Source of the DNA: Hyalangium gracile
GTDB taxonomy: Bacteria; Myxococcota; Myxococcia; Myxococcales; Myxococcaceae
NCBI RefSeq assembly: GCF_020103725.1
Contig: NZ_JAHXBG010000003.1
Location: forward strand, 124,001-188,000
DNA: 64,000 bases
Direction of reading: 5' to 3'
Shown: piece after piece, positions 39,875 through 54,425 of the stretch
Layout: each line of letters opens with the position of its first letter
Numbering within the stretch: position 1 is the stretch's first letter
The notes under the pieces: generated by a model
Databases searched by the model: none
Told to the model about the DNA's origin: nothing
Seen by the model: the letters and a program-made list of their open reading frames with translations, nothing else
Program-made: the position numbers and the translations under genes

Positions 39875-41860
39875 TCAGGTGCGCTGAGCCAGCGTCCGGC
39901 GCACCGCGCGGTACCGCTGCAGGAGCGCGAGATCCAGCGGATCCACGGCCAGCCCCCGCTCGTAGGCCTCCACGGCCCGGGCCAGCTGGCCGTTCTTCTC
40001 GAAGGCATTGCCCGTAAGGATGTGGACGCGCGCCGTCCCCGCCGCCGTCGGGCGCCGCAGGAGGAAGTCCCGGCGCAGCCCCTCGAGCTGCGTCACCGTG
40101 AGGCCCGCGCTCAGGCAGCTCTCCACGCCCCGGAAGTTGCCCAGCAGCGCGTCGTACATCGCCCGGCGCGTGACGTTCGTCAGCGTCTCCCCCGCATCCC
40201 GGACTCGGGTGAGCACCGACTCCAGCAGCGAGCGCTGAGCGTTGGAGAGCGGGCGCCCCCGCAGCCCCTCCAGCTCCGCCAGCACCGCCCGCAGCCGCGA
40301 CCGGACGGTCTCGAAGCTCGCGTCCAGCGGGAGCGAGAGCAGCGAGTAATGGTCCTTCTGGAGGTTGGTCCGGTAGCCCTCCAGCAGGGCGTTGGCCTCC
40401 GCGTCCCCCGAGGGCCCGGGCACCGCCATCGGCGTGTTGCCCGTGCCGCCCTTGAGGAGCTGCGCCACGGCCGCCTTGAAGTCCGGTGGAGGCTCCAGGA
40501 ACTGCACGCCAAAGCCCGGGGCCATGCCCCAGAGCCGGGCCTGCTCGGGCGTCACCAGGCGCACCACCTCGCAGGTGGACGTCAGCGGCCCGCGCGACAG
40601 CTCCAGAGTGACCTGGATCCGCGAGAAGAGCTGAGGCAGCTCGCCCTGCGTGCGGAGGAACAGCCCACCCCGGGCGATGTCCGAGCACACGAGCCGCTCC
40701 GGCGCCGCCCCCGGCCGCAGCACCACCCGGGCCGAGAGCTCCACGGCTCGTGCGTTGCGACGCGAGGGCGTGTCGCGCCCCACTCCCGGTACCGGAGGAG
40801 GCGCATGGACCGGTCCAGCCACCGGAGGCGCAGGCGCGGCCACAGGCGCGGGCGCGGCCACAGGCGGCGGAGGCGCGGCCACGGGCGCGGGAACATAGGC
40901 CGGCACGGGAGGCTCGGCGTACGGCCCGCCCTTGAGCTCCTCCACCAGCGCCGCCTCCAGGGCGGCCTTCAAGGCCAGCGCATTCTCGTAGCGGTCCGCC
41001 AGGGACTTGGCGAGCGCGCGCAGGATCACCGCCTCGATGGGCGGAGATACCCCTCCATAGATGGAACGGGGCGGCGGAGGCGGCAGCGTCTGGTGCGCCA
41101 CGAGCTGGGCCGCGGTGCCTTCCTCGGTGAAGGGCAGCTGCCCCGTGGCCAGCTGGTAGGCAATCACTCCCAGTGAATAGACGTCCGCGCGCCCATCCAG
41201 CCGCAGGCTCCGGGACTGCTCGGGGCTCATGTACTCGGGCGTGCCCACGATGATGCCCGCCTGCGTCTGCGGCCCCGCCCCGTCGATGAGCTTGGCGATG
41301 CCGAAGTCCAGCACCTTCACGAAGGGCGGCGCCCCCTTGGCCCGCTGGACCAGGAAGATGTTGTCCGGCTTCAGATCGCGGTGGACGATGCCTCGCTGGT
41401 GGGCGGCGTGCAGCGCCTCGCAGGCCTGCGCCAGCACGGGCACCCATATCTCCGCCCGCACCGGCACCCCCACCATCGAGGACAGGGGCACCCCCTCCAG
41501 GTACTCCATGATGAGGTAGGGGCGCGGGGGCGCGGCGTTCAGATCGAAGATGCTGACGATGTTCTCGTGGCCGATCAGGTTCACCGCCCGCGCCTCGGCG
41601 TGGAAGCGCTGGACGAGTTCCGGATAGGCGGCCAGGTGCTCGTGGAGCACCTTCACCGCCATGCGGCTGCCGATGGAGACGTGCTCCCCGAGGTACACGG
41701 TCCCCATTCCGCCACGCCCCAGCCTCCGCACGAGGCGGAAGCTGCCGAGCTGCGTCCCCAGCAACGGATCGTCATCCTCCGCCGCGTTCATCTCTGGGGA
41801 GTTGCGCTCATCCTCCATTACCGGTGCGCCATCCTCACTGACCTTCGGCACAGGCTCCAT
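39875..41860 (-). CDS. Ser/Thr kinase with PilZ domain and J-like/TPR tail
   Basis: A 661-aa modular protein. Kinase domain at about 40-300 with the Gly loop LGRGGMGTVYLGEH, catalytic loop IVHRDLKPDNIF, DFGIAKL and activation segment GTPEYMSPEQ. A Pro/Ala-rich linker follows. Residues about 375-480 form a PilZ-like domain (RVVLRPGAAPERLVCSD, GGLFLRTQGELPQ), a c-di-GMP-receptor fold, though the RxxxR part is only partly clear. The C-terminus has a DnaJ-like stretch (YDALLGNFRGVESC) and a TPR-like helix pair. There is no transmembrane helix. It likely integrates c-di-GMP and phosphorylation signals; this is inference from domains. Confidence 0.85.
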   Translation of the reverse strand: MEPVPKVSEDGAPVMEDERNSPEMNAAEDDDPLLGTQLGSFRLVRRLGRGGMGTVYLGEHVSIGSRMAVKVLHEHLAAYPELVQRFHAEARAVNLIGHENIVSIFDLNAAPPRPYLIMEYLEGVPLSSMVGVPVRAEIWVPVLAQACEALHAAHQRGIVHRDLKPDNIFLVQRAKGAPPFVKVLDFGIAKLIDGAGPQTQAGIIVGTPEYMSPEQSRSLRLDGRADVYSLGVIAYQLATGQLPFTEEGTAAQLVAHQTLPPPPPRSIYGGVSPPIEAVILRALAKSLADRYENALALKAALEAALVEELKGGPYAEPPVPAYVPAPVAAPPPPVAAPAPVAAPAPPVAGPVHAPPPVPGVGRDTPSRRNARAVELSARVVLRPGAAPERLVCSDIARGGLFLRTQGELPQLFSRIQVTLELSRGPLTSTCEVVRLVTPEQARLWGMAPGFGVQFLEPPPDFKAAVAQLLKGGTGNTPMAVPGPSGDAEANALLEGYRTNLQKDHYSLLSLPLDASFETVRSRLRAVLAELEGLRGRPLSNAQRSLLESVLTRVRDAGETLTNVTRRAMYDALLGNFRGVESCLSAGLTVTQLEGLRRDFLLRRPTAAGTARVHILTGNAFEKNGQLARAVEAYERGLAVDPLDLALLQRYRAVRRTLAQRT

Positions 41861-42067
41861 CGCCTGATTGCCGTCATACCGCTCCCGTGCAGGGTTTTGG
41901 AGCGACGTAGGGTTTTAGAGCGACCAGGGTCCCCAGCGCCACTCCCGGGATGGGCGGCTGTGTTGGAAGTGATAGCTCTACCTCCCCGCCAGGGTAGCGG
42001 ACGGGCGCGCTCGATGCACGGAAGGTTTGGTTCAAGCGATCCTAGGGCCTGGGTAGAGTCGGCGGCC

Positions 42068-43024
42068 ATGTCCACCTCGGCTCGTCGCATCCCGCTCGTC
42101 AACCTCTCCCACTACCGCTCAGGCACGCCCCAGGAGCGCGCCCGCTTCGTCCAGGTGTTCGGCGACGCCCTCAAGGAGTTCGGCTTCGTCTCCGTCGAAG
42201 GCCATGGCGTCGATGACGCACTGATCCGTCGCACCTACTCGGACGTCGAGCGTTTCTTCCAACTTCCTGAGAACGTGAAGCGCCACTACACCGTCCCAGG
42301 GGGCGCGGGGCAGCGCGGCTACACGGGCTACGGCCAGGAACACGCGAAGAATCGCACCGTGGGCGACCTCAAGGAGTTCTGGCACGTGGGGCGGGAGCTG
42401 CCCCCCACCCACCCGCACTTCTCGCCGCACTATGGGCCCAACCTCTGGCCCCAGGAGGTGCCCTCCTTCCAGACGAACACGCTGGCGCTGTTCGGCGCGC
42501 TCGACTCGGCGGCGGCGGTGATGCTGCACGCGCTCGCCGAGTACTTCGGCGTGGCGCGCGACACCTTCAGCGCCATGGCCCAGGACGGCAACTCCATCCT
42601 GCGGCTCATCCACTACCCGCCCCTGCGCGAGCGCTTCATCCCCGGCGGAGTGCGCGCCGCCGAGCACGAGGACATCAACCTCATCACCCTGCTCTGCGAG
42701 GGCACGGCGTCCGGGCTGGAGCTGCTCACCCGTGACGGAGAGTGGATCCCCGTAGACACCCTGCGTGGACAGATCGTCGTGGACTCGGGCGACATGCTCA
42801 GCCGAGTGACCAACGGGGTGATTCCCGCCACGACGCACCGCGTGGTGAACCCGAAGAGCTCCGAGGAGGACACCACGCGCTACTCGATGCCCTTCTTCGT
42901 GCACCCCTATCCGAACTGCATGCTGGAGACGCTGCCCGTCACCGCCACCGGCACCAGCCTGCCTCCCATCACCGCCGACGCCTTCCTCCAGCAGCGCCTG
43001 CGGGAGATCGGCCTCATCAAGTAG
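42068..43024 (+). CDS. Isopenicillin N synthase-like 2OG-Fe(II) oxygenase
   Basis: A 318-aa double-stranded beta-helix oxygenase of the isopenicillin N synthase/flavanone-hydroxylase type. The iron triad fits HEDIN (His, Asp) and TTHRVV (second His), with the 2-oxoglutarate Arg in TTRYSMPFFVHP. The N-terminal cap starts IPLVNLSHY and contains GFVSVEGHGV, both usual for the family. No biosynthetic genes are adjacent, so its substrate is unknown; many bacterial genomes have such a stand-alone copy. It is divergent from the kinase gene. Confidence 0.88.
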   Translation: MSTSARRIPLVNLSHYRSGTPQERARFVQVFGDALKEFGFVSVEGHGVDDALIRRTYSDVERFFQLPENVKRHYTVPGGAGQRGYTGYGQEHAKNRTVGDLKEFWHVGRELPPTHPHFSPHYGPNLWPQEVPSFQTNTLALFGALDSAAAVMLHALAEYFGVARDTFSAMAQDGNSILRLIHYPPLRERFIPGGVRAAEHEDINLITLLCEGTASGLELLTRDGEWIPVDTLRGQIVVDSGDMLSRVTNGVIPATTHRVVNPKSSEEDTTRYSMPFFVHPYPNCMLETLPVTATGTSLPPITADAFLQQRLREIGLIK

Positions 43025-43114
43025 CCCGTCGCAGCGGAGCCGAGCGTCTCCTTTTCTCACCCTCCGAGAACGAGACGCTCGCTCCTCCCGGGCGCCGGTG
43101 ACATCCTCCGCGCG

Positions 43115-43655
43115 TTGGACGCCACGCCTACCTCTACACACGTCGAGCTCTTCGCCGTCCAGCCCCGCGTCTCCTTGGAGGACTACGCCTCCGAGGAGGC
43201 CTTCGTCGCGCGGCATCGCGCCCTCGCCCGCCAGGTCGAGCAGCTCCGCGAGAGGGATGCCTCGGGACGGCCCCTGCACCCCGCCCTGGCAGTGTGGCCG
43301 GAGATGGTCGGCGCTCCCCTGGGCGTCATGGGCAAATGCGTGGCCGTGGGATGCGCCCTGTGCCTTCAACGCCCCCGGCGAGCACCAGCTCCGGCGCGAG
43401 CAGTGGTTCAACGAGGGGCTGTACTCCCAGCTCGCCGCGCTCCGCCACGTGCGCTACGCGGTCAATCCGCAGCTCGTCGGCGGCTTCTTCGAGAACGTCT
43501 TCGAGGCGCCCTCCCTCATCCTGGAGCGAGTGCGCCCTGGTGTGGCGCGAGTCCTCGCCCAGGCGGAGGACCCGCGCGCGGAGAGCGTCCTGCACGCCCG
43601 CGTCCCGCTGGTGACTCCGCTCTCCTCCGAAGCGATGAGCAGGTCGCTCCGGTAA
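43115..43655 (+). pseudogene. Nitrilase-superfamily fragment, frameshifted
   Basis: Two frames give pieces of one protein. The first reads VELFAVQPRVSLEDYASEEA and LAVWPEMVGAPLG, with the catalytic Glu setting of carbon-nitrogen hydrolases. Near 43345-43360 the homology passes to the other frame (NEGLYSQLAALRHVRYAVNP and later VLHARVPLVTP). The Lys and Cys of the catalytic triad are missing and there is no ATG. It looks like a decayed amidase-type gene. Confidence 0.5.
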
Positions 43656-43944
43656 CTGTGTAGCAGCACCGCGTCTTCTCAAATCCTGGTGAAGCACGAA
43701 GCGCCTCCGTGCACCGCATGCGCATGCGGCGTGCGTTCCGGACGCGCGTGCGTGCGTCTCGGAAGCAGCTTCACGGGGTTTTCGCTCGGCAACGGCGCGC
43801 TTCCAGAGCGACTCCCTCTGAGACGCATCGAAGCGGGGTGCTGGTACACGCCTTGCTCATGCCCGCTGCCCGTGGACGCTCGAGTCGATGACCGAGCGAA
43901 CCCTTTCTTCGTGCTCGATCAACGAGCACGCCATGGAGCGTGTC

Positions 43945-45861
43945 ATGTCTGAGAAGAAGATGTGGATGAGCAAGTTCCTGCCGTCTGTCCCCGCCCTCAC
44001 GATGGCGCTGGCGCTCGGAGGATGTCTCGGCCCCGAGGCGCAGGAAGGTGAGCAGCAGCAGCAGGAGCAGCAGCAGCCCGCGGCGAACCTCGTCGAGTAC
44101 GGCTCGCGCACTCCGTTCGCCACGGAGTTGCTGGCGCGCGGCATCGACAGCGACGTCATCTACGTGAACGCGGCCGAGGTGACCGAAGAGGACACCCAGG
44201 AGCTGCGCTTCGCGTTCGCCTCCGGCAGCAGCGTGCTGCTCGACGGCACCACGCTCCAGGAGCCCAGCGCCATCGAGAAGCTGAGCGCGTCCATTGGCGG
44301 GCTCGGCATCCAGGGCCAGGCGGTGCTGCTGCGGCACGGCGAGCAGGGCATCGCGTACGAGCAGTTCCAGGCGGTGGACGCGGAGCGCGTCTCCACGCAG
44401 CAGGAGGCCCAGGCCCTGGCGGCCTACGCCCACCAGGTGCTCTCCGCGCCCGAGCTGAAGACGCGCGTCTCCAAGCTCACCGCGGGTGAGCGGTACCAGC
44501 CGATCTACACGTACACGGTCGGCTCCCACCGCACCAACTTCAGCTGCTGGCTCCACAAGGGGCTGAATGGCCTTACCTGGAACGGAAACACCGTCGACGC
44601 CTGCAACGGCCAGGGCAGCGTCAACCTCATCTACACCGTCGACATGATCCGCTCGGTGCCCGGGGCCGCCGGCAACGTGATCAGCGAGGACGCCAAGTAC
44701 CTGCGCATCAGCATCAACAAGAACACGGGCGGCGCGGGCTGGCACCTGGCGAACAACCTCACGCAGGAGCACACCTGGTTCGAGTCCTGGGCCCACCGCG
44801 ACGACTGGACCGGCCCGTTCGCCAACAAGTACAGCTTCAGCATCGACCCGCAGGGTGACACCGGCGTCGAGATCTACGGACACCTGCCCTCGCAGACCAA
44901 CCCCCAGCAGACGATCAACACCTCGAGCAGCGTCAACGTCGGCATCTCCGTGGGAGGCAACGCCGAGGTGAACACCGAGGGGCCCAAGGTGGGCGGGCAG
45001 ATCGGCGCCCAGGGCTCCATCACCAACTCGCGTGAGATCTCGTACACGACGAACGAGTACACGGTGGAGAACCACACGGGCGGCCGCACGGCCCGGTGGG
45101 TGTGGGACCGCAAGTATGACGCGTACCACTGCGACTGGCTCTCGCGCCGGTTCGGCCTGGAGTGCTTCTTCTACGGCGCCTACTGGGACGGGTACTTCGT
45201 CTTCCGCGGGGATGCCTTCAGCCCCATCAGCTACGCCAACTTCGTGCCCAGCTTCGCCGCCATCTACCGGGCGCCTCCGACGCGGACCGGCGTGACGAAC
45301 TTCCGGCTCGACTCCACGGTCGAGGTCATGGCGCTGGCGGGCAAGGTCGCCCCCACCGCCTTCATGTCGGCCTACGCCGAGGTGGGCCGCACGTGGAACA
45401 CCGTCACCACCTCGACGCAGCTCTCCGTGGACTGGGGCCACCCCTTCTTCGAGCCCGAGGCGAACGTGCGGCTGCAGTCGCTGGATGCGAACGACGAGTG
45501 CCTGGACGTGCTCGGCTTCTCGCAGGCCGATGGGGCGCCCGTCGTCGGCTATGACTGCCACGGCCGCAACAACCAGCTCTGGGGGCTCAATGCCCAGGAG
45601 CAGTACCGCTCCCGCGTCGCCCCGGACCGCTGCCTGACGGTGGAGCCGAACCTCACGCTCTCCGTGCGCAGCTGCACCAACGGCCTCAACCAGAAGTGGT
45701 ACTGGAACACCGCCGAGCAGGCCCTCATGAGCCGCTACGCGGATGGCACCGGCACGCGGTATCGCCTGGCCTTCACCGGCCGGCTCAACACGGCGAAGGT
45801 CGCTCCGGTGGCCGGCCCCGGCACGCACGCGAACAACTACCTGAGCAACCCGCAGCTCTAG
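43945..45861 (+). CDS. Cytolysin-like pore-forming toxin lipoprotein with lectin domain
   Basis: A 638-aa exported protein. Signal peptide MSKFLPSVPALTMALALGGC with a lipobox; a Gln-rich linker (EGEQQQQEQQQP); a propeptide-like region; then the leukocidin/hemolysin fold. The central stretch TSSSVNVGISVGGNAEVNTE and GQIGAQGSITNSREISYTT is a typical amphipathic pre-stem hairpin. The C-terminal residues about 520-600 form a beta-trefoil (ricin B-like) lectin with QSLDANDECLDVLG and NNQLWGLN repeats. This layout resembles Vibrio cholerae cytolysin. A lipobox is unexpected for a secreted toxin. It may act in predation on other cells. Confidence 0.75.
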   Translation: MSEKKMWMSKFLPSVPALTMALALGGCLGPEAQEGEQQQQEQQQPAANLVEYGSRTPFATELLARGIDSDVIYVNAAEVTEEDTQELRFAFASGSSVLLDGTTLQEPSAIEKLSASIGGLGIQGQAVLLRHGEQGIAYEQFQAVDAERVSTQQEAQALAAYAHQVLSAPELKTRVSKLTAGERYQPIYTYTVGSHRTNFSCWLHKGLNGLTWNGNTVDACNGQGSVNLIYTVDMIRSVPGAAGNVISEDAKYLRISINKNTGGAGWHLANNLTQEHTWFESWAHRDDWTGPFANKYSFSIDPQGDTGVEIYGHLPSQTNPQQTINTSSSVNVGISVGGNAEVNTEGPKVGGQIGAQGSITNSREISYTTNEYTVENHTGGRTARWVWDRKYDAYHCDWLSRRFGLECFFYGAYWDGYFVFRGDAFSPISYANFVPSFAAIYRAPPTRTGVTNFRLDSTVEVMALAGKVAPTAFMSAYAEVGRTWNTVTTSTQLSVDWGHPFFEPEANVRLQSLDANDECLDVLGFSQADGAPVVGYDCHGRNNQLWGLNAQEQYRSRVAPDRCLTVEPNLTLSVRSCTNGLNQKWYWNTAEQALMSRYADGTGTRYRLAFTGRLNTAKVAPVAGPGTHANNYLSNPQL

Positions 45862-45872
45862 TCTGATGTCCG

Positions 45873-45903
45873 GGCGCCGGGGGAGCACGCTTCCCTCGGC
45901 GCC
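45873..45903. terminator. Hairpin between convergent toxin and gatB genes
   Basis: Stem GGCGCCG/CGGCGCC extended by further G-C and G-T pairs, between the two stops (45861 and 45923). No T-run, so a bidirectional terminator role is inferred. Confidence 0.6.
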
Positions 45904-45922
45904 TTCCCGCTGGAGAGGACGC

Positions 45923-47368
<1,446 letters not shown>

Positions 47369-47389
47369 GGCGGTACCTGGGGCGCTCCT

Positions 47390-48850
47390 CTAGAGCGGGG
47401 CAAGGCGGCGGGTGAAGTCGTGCTCGCGCTCGAAGGCCCGGGCGATGCGCAGCAGGCGCGCCTCGTCGAAGGGCTTGCCGAGGATCTGCAGGCCGATGGG
47501 CAGGTTCGACTTCGTGAAGCCGCACGGCAGCGACAGCCCGGGCAGCCCCGCCAGGTTGCACGGCAGCGTGAACACGTCCATGAGGTACATGGACAGCGGA
47601 TCGTCCACCTTCTCGCCCAGCTTGAACGGCGGCACCGGCGAGATGGGCGAGAGGATGGCGTCCACCTGCTCGTAGGCCTTCGTGAAGTCCCGCGAGATCA
47701 ACGTGCGGACCTTCTGGGCCCGCAGGTAGTAGGCGTCGTAGTAGCCGGCCGACAGGGCGTAGGTGCCCAGCATGATGCGGCGCTTCACCTCGGCGCCGAA
47801 GCCGCGGTCCCGCGTCTGGCCGTACATCTCCTTCAGGCCCCGGGCGTCCTTGGCGCGCTGGCCGTAGCGCACGCCGTCGTAGCGGGCCAGGTTGCTGGAG
47901 GCCTCCGCCGGCGCCAGCAGGTAGTAGGTGGCCAGGGCGTACTTCGTGTGCGGCAGCGACACGTCCACCAGCGTCGCGCCCAGGCGCTCGTAGGCCTTCA
48001 TGGCCTCGCGCACCGTGGCCTCCACCTCCGGGTCCATGCCCTCGATGAAGTACTCGCGCGGCACGCCCAGCTTCAGGCCTCGCACGCCGCCCTCGAGATC
48101 CTCCCGGTAGTCCGGCGCCTCGACAGCGGCGGAGGTGGAGTCGAGCGGATCGTGCCGGGCGATGAGCTGGAGCAGCGCCGCCGTGTCCGCCACCGTGCGC
48201 GTCAGCGGCCCCACCTGGTCCAGGGACGAGGCGTAGGAGATGACGCCGTAGCGCGACACCCGGCCGTAGGTGGGCTTGAGCCCCACCAGGTTGGTGAACG
48301 CCGCCGGCTGGCGGATGGAGCCGCCCGTGTCCGTGCCCAGCGCGCCGAACACCTCTCGCGCCGCTACCGCCGCGGAGGAGCCTCCCGAGGAGCCGCCCGG
48401 CGTCCGGTCCAGCGCCCACGGGTTGTGCGTGGGACCGAAGGCGCTGCCCTCGTTGGACGAGCCCATGGCGAACTCGTCCATGTTCAGCTTGCCCAGAATG
48501 GGCATCCCCGCCTGCTTGAGCAGGCTCACCACCGTCGCGTCATAGGGCGGGATGAAGCCCTGGAGGATCCTCGAGGCGCAGGTCGTCTCCACGCCCTCGG
48601 TGAGGAAGATGTCCTTGAGCCCGATGGGCACTCCGTCCAGCGGGCTGGCCGGGTTGCCGGCCTTGCGGCGCGCGTCGCTCGCCTCGGCGGCGGCCAGCGC
48701 GCCCTTCTCGTCCAGGCGCAGGAAGGCCTTCACCTTCCCGTCCACCTGGGCAGTGCGAGCCAGGCTGGCCCGCGTCGCCTCCACGGAGGAGACCTCTCGC
48801 GCGGCCAGCTTCGCCGCCAGCTCCAGCATCGACAGCTCGGTCAGCTCCAT
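47390..48850 (-). CDS. gatA: Asp/Glu-tRNA amidotransferase subunit A
   Basis: A 486-aa amidase signature enzyme giving ammonia from glutamine for tRNA amidation. The catalytic Ser-cisSer-Lys triad is seen in [14 protein letters not shown] (Lys) and the [13 protein letters not shown]ly/Ser loop, with [13 protein letters not shown]. It lies 4 nt behind gatC and 21 nt before gatB. Confidence 0.96.
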   Translation of the reverse strand: MELTELSMLELAAKLAAREVSSVEATRASLARTAQVDGKVKAFLRLDEKGALAAAEASDARRKAGNPASPLDGVPIGLKDIFLTEGVETTCASRILQGFIPPYDATVVSLLKQAGMPILGKLNMDEFAMGSSNEGSAFGPTHNPWALDRTPGGSSGGSSAAVAAREVFGALGTDTGGSIRQPAAFTNLVGLKPTYGRVSRYGVISYASSLDQVGPLTRTVADTAALLQLIARHDPLDSTSAAVEAPDYREDLEGGVRGLKLGVPREYFIEGMDPEVEATVREAMKAYERLGATLVDVSLPHTKYALATYYLLAPAEASSNLARYDGVRYGQRAKDARGLKEMYGQTRDRGFGAEVKRRIMLGTYALSAGYYDAYYLRAQKVRTLISRDFTKAYEQVDAILSPISPVPPFKLGEKVDDPLSMYLMDVFTLPCNLAGLPGLSLPCGFTKSNLPIGLQILGKPFDEARLLRIARAFEREHDFTRRLAPL

Positions 48851-48854
48851 GGCG

Positions 48855-49142
48855 TCACTCGATGATCTTGGGAACCGCGAAGCTGGTGCCGATCTTCGAC
48901 GGGGCGTTGGCCAGCCCCTTCTCCGGCGGCAGCGAGGGCCGCGTCACGTCCTCGCGCAGCAGCGAGGACGCGAGCGTGGCATGCGAGGTGGGCTCCACGC
49001 CGCTCACGTCGAGCTCCTGGAGCTGGGCCACCGCGTCGAGCACCGCGGAGAGCTGCGTGGCGTAGCGCTGCTCCTCCTCGGGCGTCAGCGACAGCCGGGC
49101 CAGGGTGGCCACATGACGGACCTGCTCGGTCGTGAGCTTCAT
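48855..49142 (-). CDS. gatC: Asp/Glu-tRNA amidotransferase subunit C
   Basis: A 95-aa GatC with the family helix [16 protein letters not shown] and the C-terminal FAVPKIIE that wraps around GatA. It acts as a belt stabilising GatA-GatB. The order gatC-gatA-gatB is the usual one. It is 16 nt behind the zinc-ribbon gene. Confidence 0.96.
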   Translation of the reverse strand: MKLTTEQVRHVATLARLSLTPEEEQRYATQLSAVLDAVAQLQELDVSGVEPTSHATLASSLLREDVTRPSLPPEKGLANAPSKIGTSFAVPKIIE

Positions 49143-49158
49143 CCGGAGCCCTCCGTGC

Positions 49159-49485
49159 CTACTTGCGCTTGAACAGGTTGAGGACGGCGCCCATCACCTT
49201 GCCGCCGCCCTCGGGGCCCTGCGAGACGATCTGGTCCAGCTCGCCCGCGTCCAGCCACACGCCGTGGCAGTTGAAGCAGGTGTCGAGCTCCACCTTGCCC
49301 CTGGTCAGCGTCTGCAGGTCCATGCCGCACTTGGGGCACTTCATGTGGTGCAGCTGCTTGAGCTCCTCGCGACGCTGGGCGGCCATCTCCTCGGCCTGCT
49401 GGAGGGCGAGCTTGCGCTTCTTCTCGATCTCCTCGCGGGCGAAGTACTCCTCCTCGGTGGACGACGGCTTGTCGAAATCGGCCAT
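49159..49485 (-). CDS. Zinc-ribbon (TFIIB-type) small protein
   Basis: A 108-aa protein: a helical Glu/Lys-rich N-terminus, then a two-knuckle zinc ribbon (MKCPKCGMDL and DTCFNCHGVWLDAGEL), the TFIIB-type small-domain motif found in many bacterial proteins of unknown function. The ribosome site GGAG before 49485 sets the start. It is between a TPR membrane protein and gatC in one operon. Confidence 0.85.
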   Translation of the reverse strand: MADFDKPSSTEEEYFAREEIEKKRKLALQQAEEMAAQRREELKQLHHMKCPKCGMDLQTLTRGKVELDTCFNCHGVWLDAGELDQIVSQGPEGGGKVMGAVLNLFKRK

Positions 49486-49496
49486 GTGGGTCTCCT

Positions 49497-50990
49497 TCAC
49501 TCCTTCAAACGCTGGATGGCGCTACGAGCTACCGCTGCCTCGGGTCCGTTCGGCAGGATCTCAAGGTACCGCTCGTAATAGCGGATTGCCTCCGCCTTCT
49601 TTCCCTGGGAGCGGTAGGTCTCCGCAAGCCCTATGATGGCTTCCCCGTAATTAGGACTGATCTTGAGTGCCTGTTTGAACTCGGCCTCGGCCTGCCGCGG
49701 GCTCCCCGTGTCCAGAAGTGCCAGTCCCCGCCCCGTGTAGGGCTCCGGACGGTCCGGCTCGAGCTCCGCCGCCTCCGCATAGGCGTCCAGGGCGTTTTCG
49801 GGGCGGTCCCGCTCCCGGAGGCGGTCTCCCTGGGCCATGAAGTAGTCGAAGTCCCGGACCGGAGCCGGCCGTTTCCCCCCGGGTGCACCGCCGTCCGTGC
49901 CTACACCGGCGTCCGCCAGGGTCCCGGCATCCGCGTCTACCCCTGCATCAGGGGCCGTTCCGGCGTCCAGCGCCGTTCCGGCATCCAGGTCGGGGCCCGC
50001 ATCTCCTACAGCGCCTCCGTCCCCGCCGTCCGGCACCTCCGTTGCGAGTGCACCCCCGTCCTCCGGGGGAGTGTCCGTGCCCCCGGCATCGGCCCGCAGC
50101 TGGGCCTCGGCGGCGGCCTGTGCGGCCAGGAGCTGTGCCTGGCGCTCCTTCTCCCGCCGCTCCGCTTCGAGCCGGGCCGCCTCCGCGCGCCGGGCCTCCT
50201 CCTCGGGCCGAGGCATCACCACGAGGTAGTAGTACCCGCCTGCCCCCAGTCCGAGCAGCAGCAGGAGGACCATCAGGACGGTGGGCCACCGGCTCCCCCT
50301 GGGCGGTGGAGGTGGAGGCTCCGATGGAGGCGTGGGGCGCTGAGGGGAGGCAGGCGGCGTACCCGGAGGGCCCCCCGGCGGAGGCGCCGCGCCGGGAAGC
50401 AACCCGAGATTGACCTGGGCCTGCAGCACCGCGGCCTTCTGCGCCTCGTCCACCAGTTGGAAGAAGGTCGCCAGCTCCGCGATGTCTCCCAGCCGCTTCC
50501 AGGTGTCCCCCGTGACAGAGATCTCGTCATCGCGCACGACCTTGCGCTCGACGATCCACTTCTGGAGCGTGGTCAGGTCCTTGAGGGTGAAGACGTTGCC
50601 GCTGGCCTGACGGACCCGCCACTCGCGCCCGCCTGGTGCCCCCGTGGCGGGCGGCAGAGCGGGAGCCGGAGCAGGCGGAGAAGCAGGCGCGGGAGGTTCC
50701 GGCGGTGGCGCGGCGGTGGCCACCGGCGGCGGCATGTCGATGGGCGGCGACAGCGAGCGCAGCCCCGGCGGGGGTGAGGCCGGTGGAGTGGCCGGGGGCT
50801 CGGCTCCCGGGACCATCAAGGGTGTCTGCGGCACCTGGCTCTTGTTCACCGGCACCGTGACGACCAGGGCCTTCTTCTTCACCACGAAGACGTGGTGGCA
50901 CTGAGTGCACTGGACGGTGACTCCGGTCTCCGAGATCCGGGAGTCGTCAAGCTCGTATTGCGTCTTGCAGCGCTCGCAGCGAACGTCCAT
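49497..50990 (-). CDS. Zinc-ribbon/GYF-like/TPR membrane protein
   Basis: A 497-aa protein with an N-terminal MJ0042-type zinc ribbon (VRCERCKTQYELDD and VQCTQCHHVF), a Pro-rich linker, a GYF-like domain at about 135-200 (REWRVRQASGNVFTL through AELATFF), one transmembrane helix (WPTVLMVLLLLLGLGAGGYY), a charged helix, a low-complexity D/G/A segment and TPR repeats at the C-terminus (AEFKQALKISPNYGEAIIG). This AglT/AgnC-like architecture is common among myxobacterial membrane scaffolds. It heads the gatCAB operon. Confidence 0.82.
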   Translation of the reverse strand: MDVRCERCKTQYELDDSRISETGVTVQCTQCHHVFVVKKKALVVTVPVNKSQVPQTPLMVPGAEPPATPPASPPPGLRSLSPPIDMPPPVATAAPPPEPPAPASPPAPAPALPPATGAPGGREWRVRQASGNVFTLKDLTTLQKWIVERKVVRDDEISVTGDTWKRLGDIAELATFFQLVDEAQKAAVLQAQVNLGLLPGAAPPPGGPPGTPPASPQRPTPPSEPPPPPPRGSRWPTVLMVLLLLLGLGAGGYYYLVVMPRPEEEARRAEAARLEAERREKERQAQLLAAQAAAEAQLRADAGGTDTPPEDGGALATEVPDGGDGGAVGDAGPDLDAGTALDAGTAPDAGVDADAGTLADAGVGTDGGAPGGKRPAPVRDFDYFMAQGDRLRERDRPENALDAYAEAAELEPDRPEPYTGRGLALLDTGSPRQAEAEFKQALKISPNYGEAIIGLAETYRSQGKKAEAIRYYERYLEILPNGPEAAVARSAIQRLKE

Positions 50991-51165
50991 GAACCCCGCC
51001 TACCCTCATCAGTCTGATCACCATACTGGCTCCACACCGGTAGGACCTCAAATTGACGCCTTCGCTCACTCGGCGGAGTGGTCGGAAAATTGACCGGACC
51101 CCCTCCCTCCCTACACTCGCCCGGGCAGTCGCTACAGCCTGCTACGGGGATCAAGAGGAACGGTC

Positions 51166-54321
<3,156 letters not shown>

Positions 54322-54374
54322 TCGCCGGGCCGGCGGGCTTCCCACTGCCGCCGCCCGGTCTCATCTTCACCTTC

Positions 54375-54407
54375 GGGCGTCCCGGACAGGTCGATTCCGG
54401 GGCGCCC
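54375..54407 (+). terminator. Terminator of ftsK
   Basis: A 12-bp stem GGGCGTCCCGGA/TCCGGGGCGCCC (one wobble) with a 9-nt loop and a TTCTCATTT tail. Confidence 0.85.
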
Positions 54408-54425
54408 TTCTCATTTCGAGGCGTC

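Noticed and set aside
43656..43944. A small gene upstream of the toxin
   Set aside because: Short frames there are inconsistent with codon usage and have no ribosome site; I see only upstream sequence of the toxin gene.
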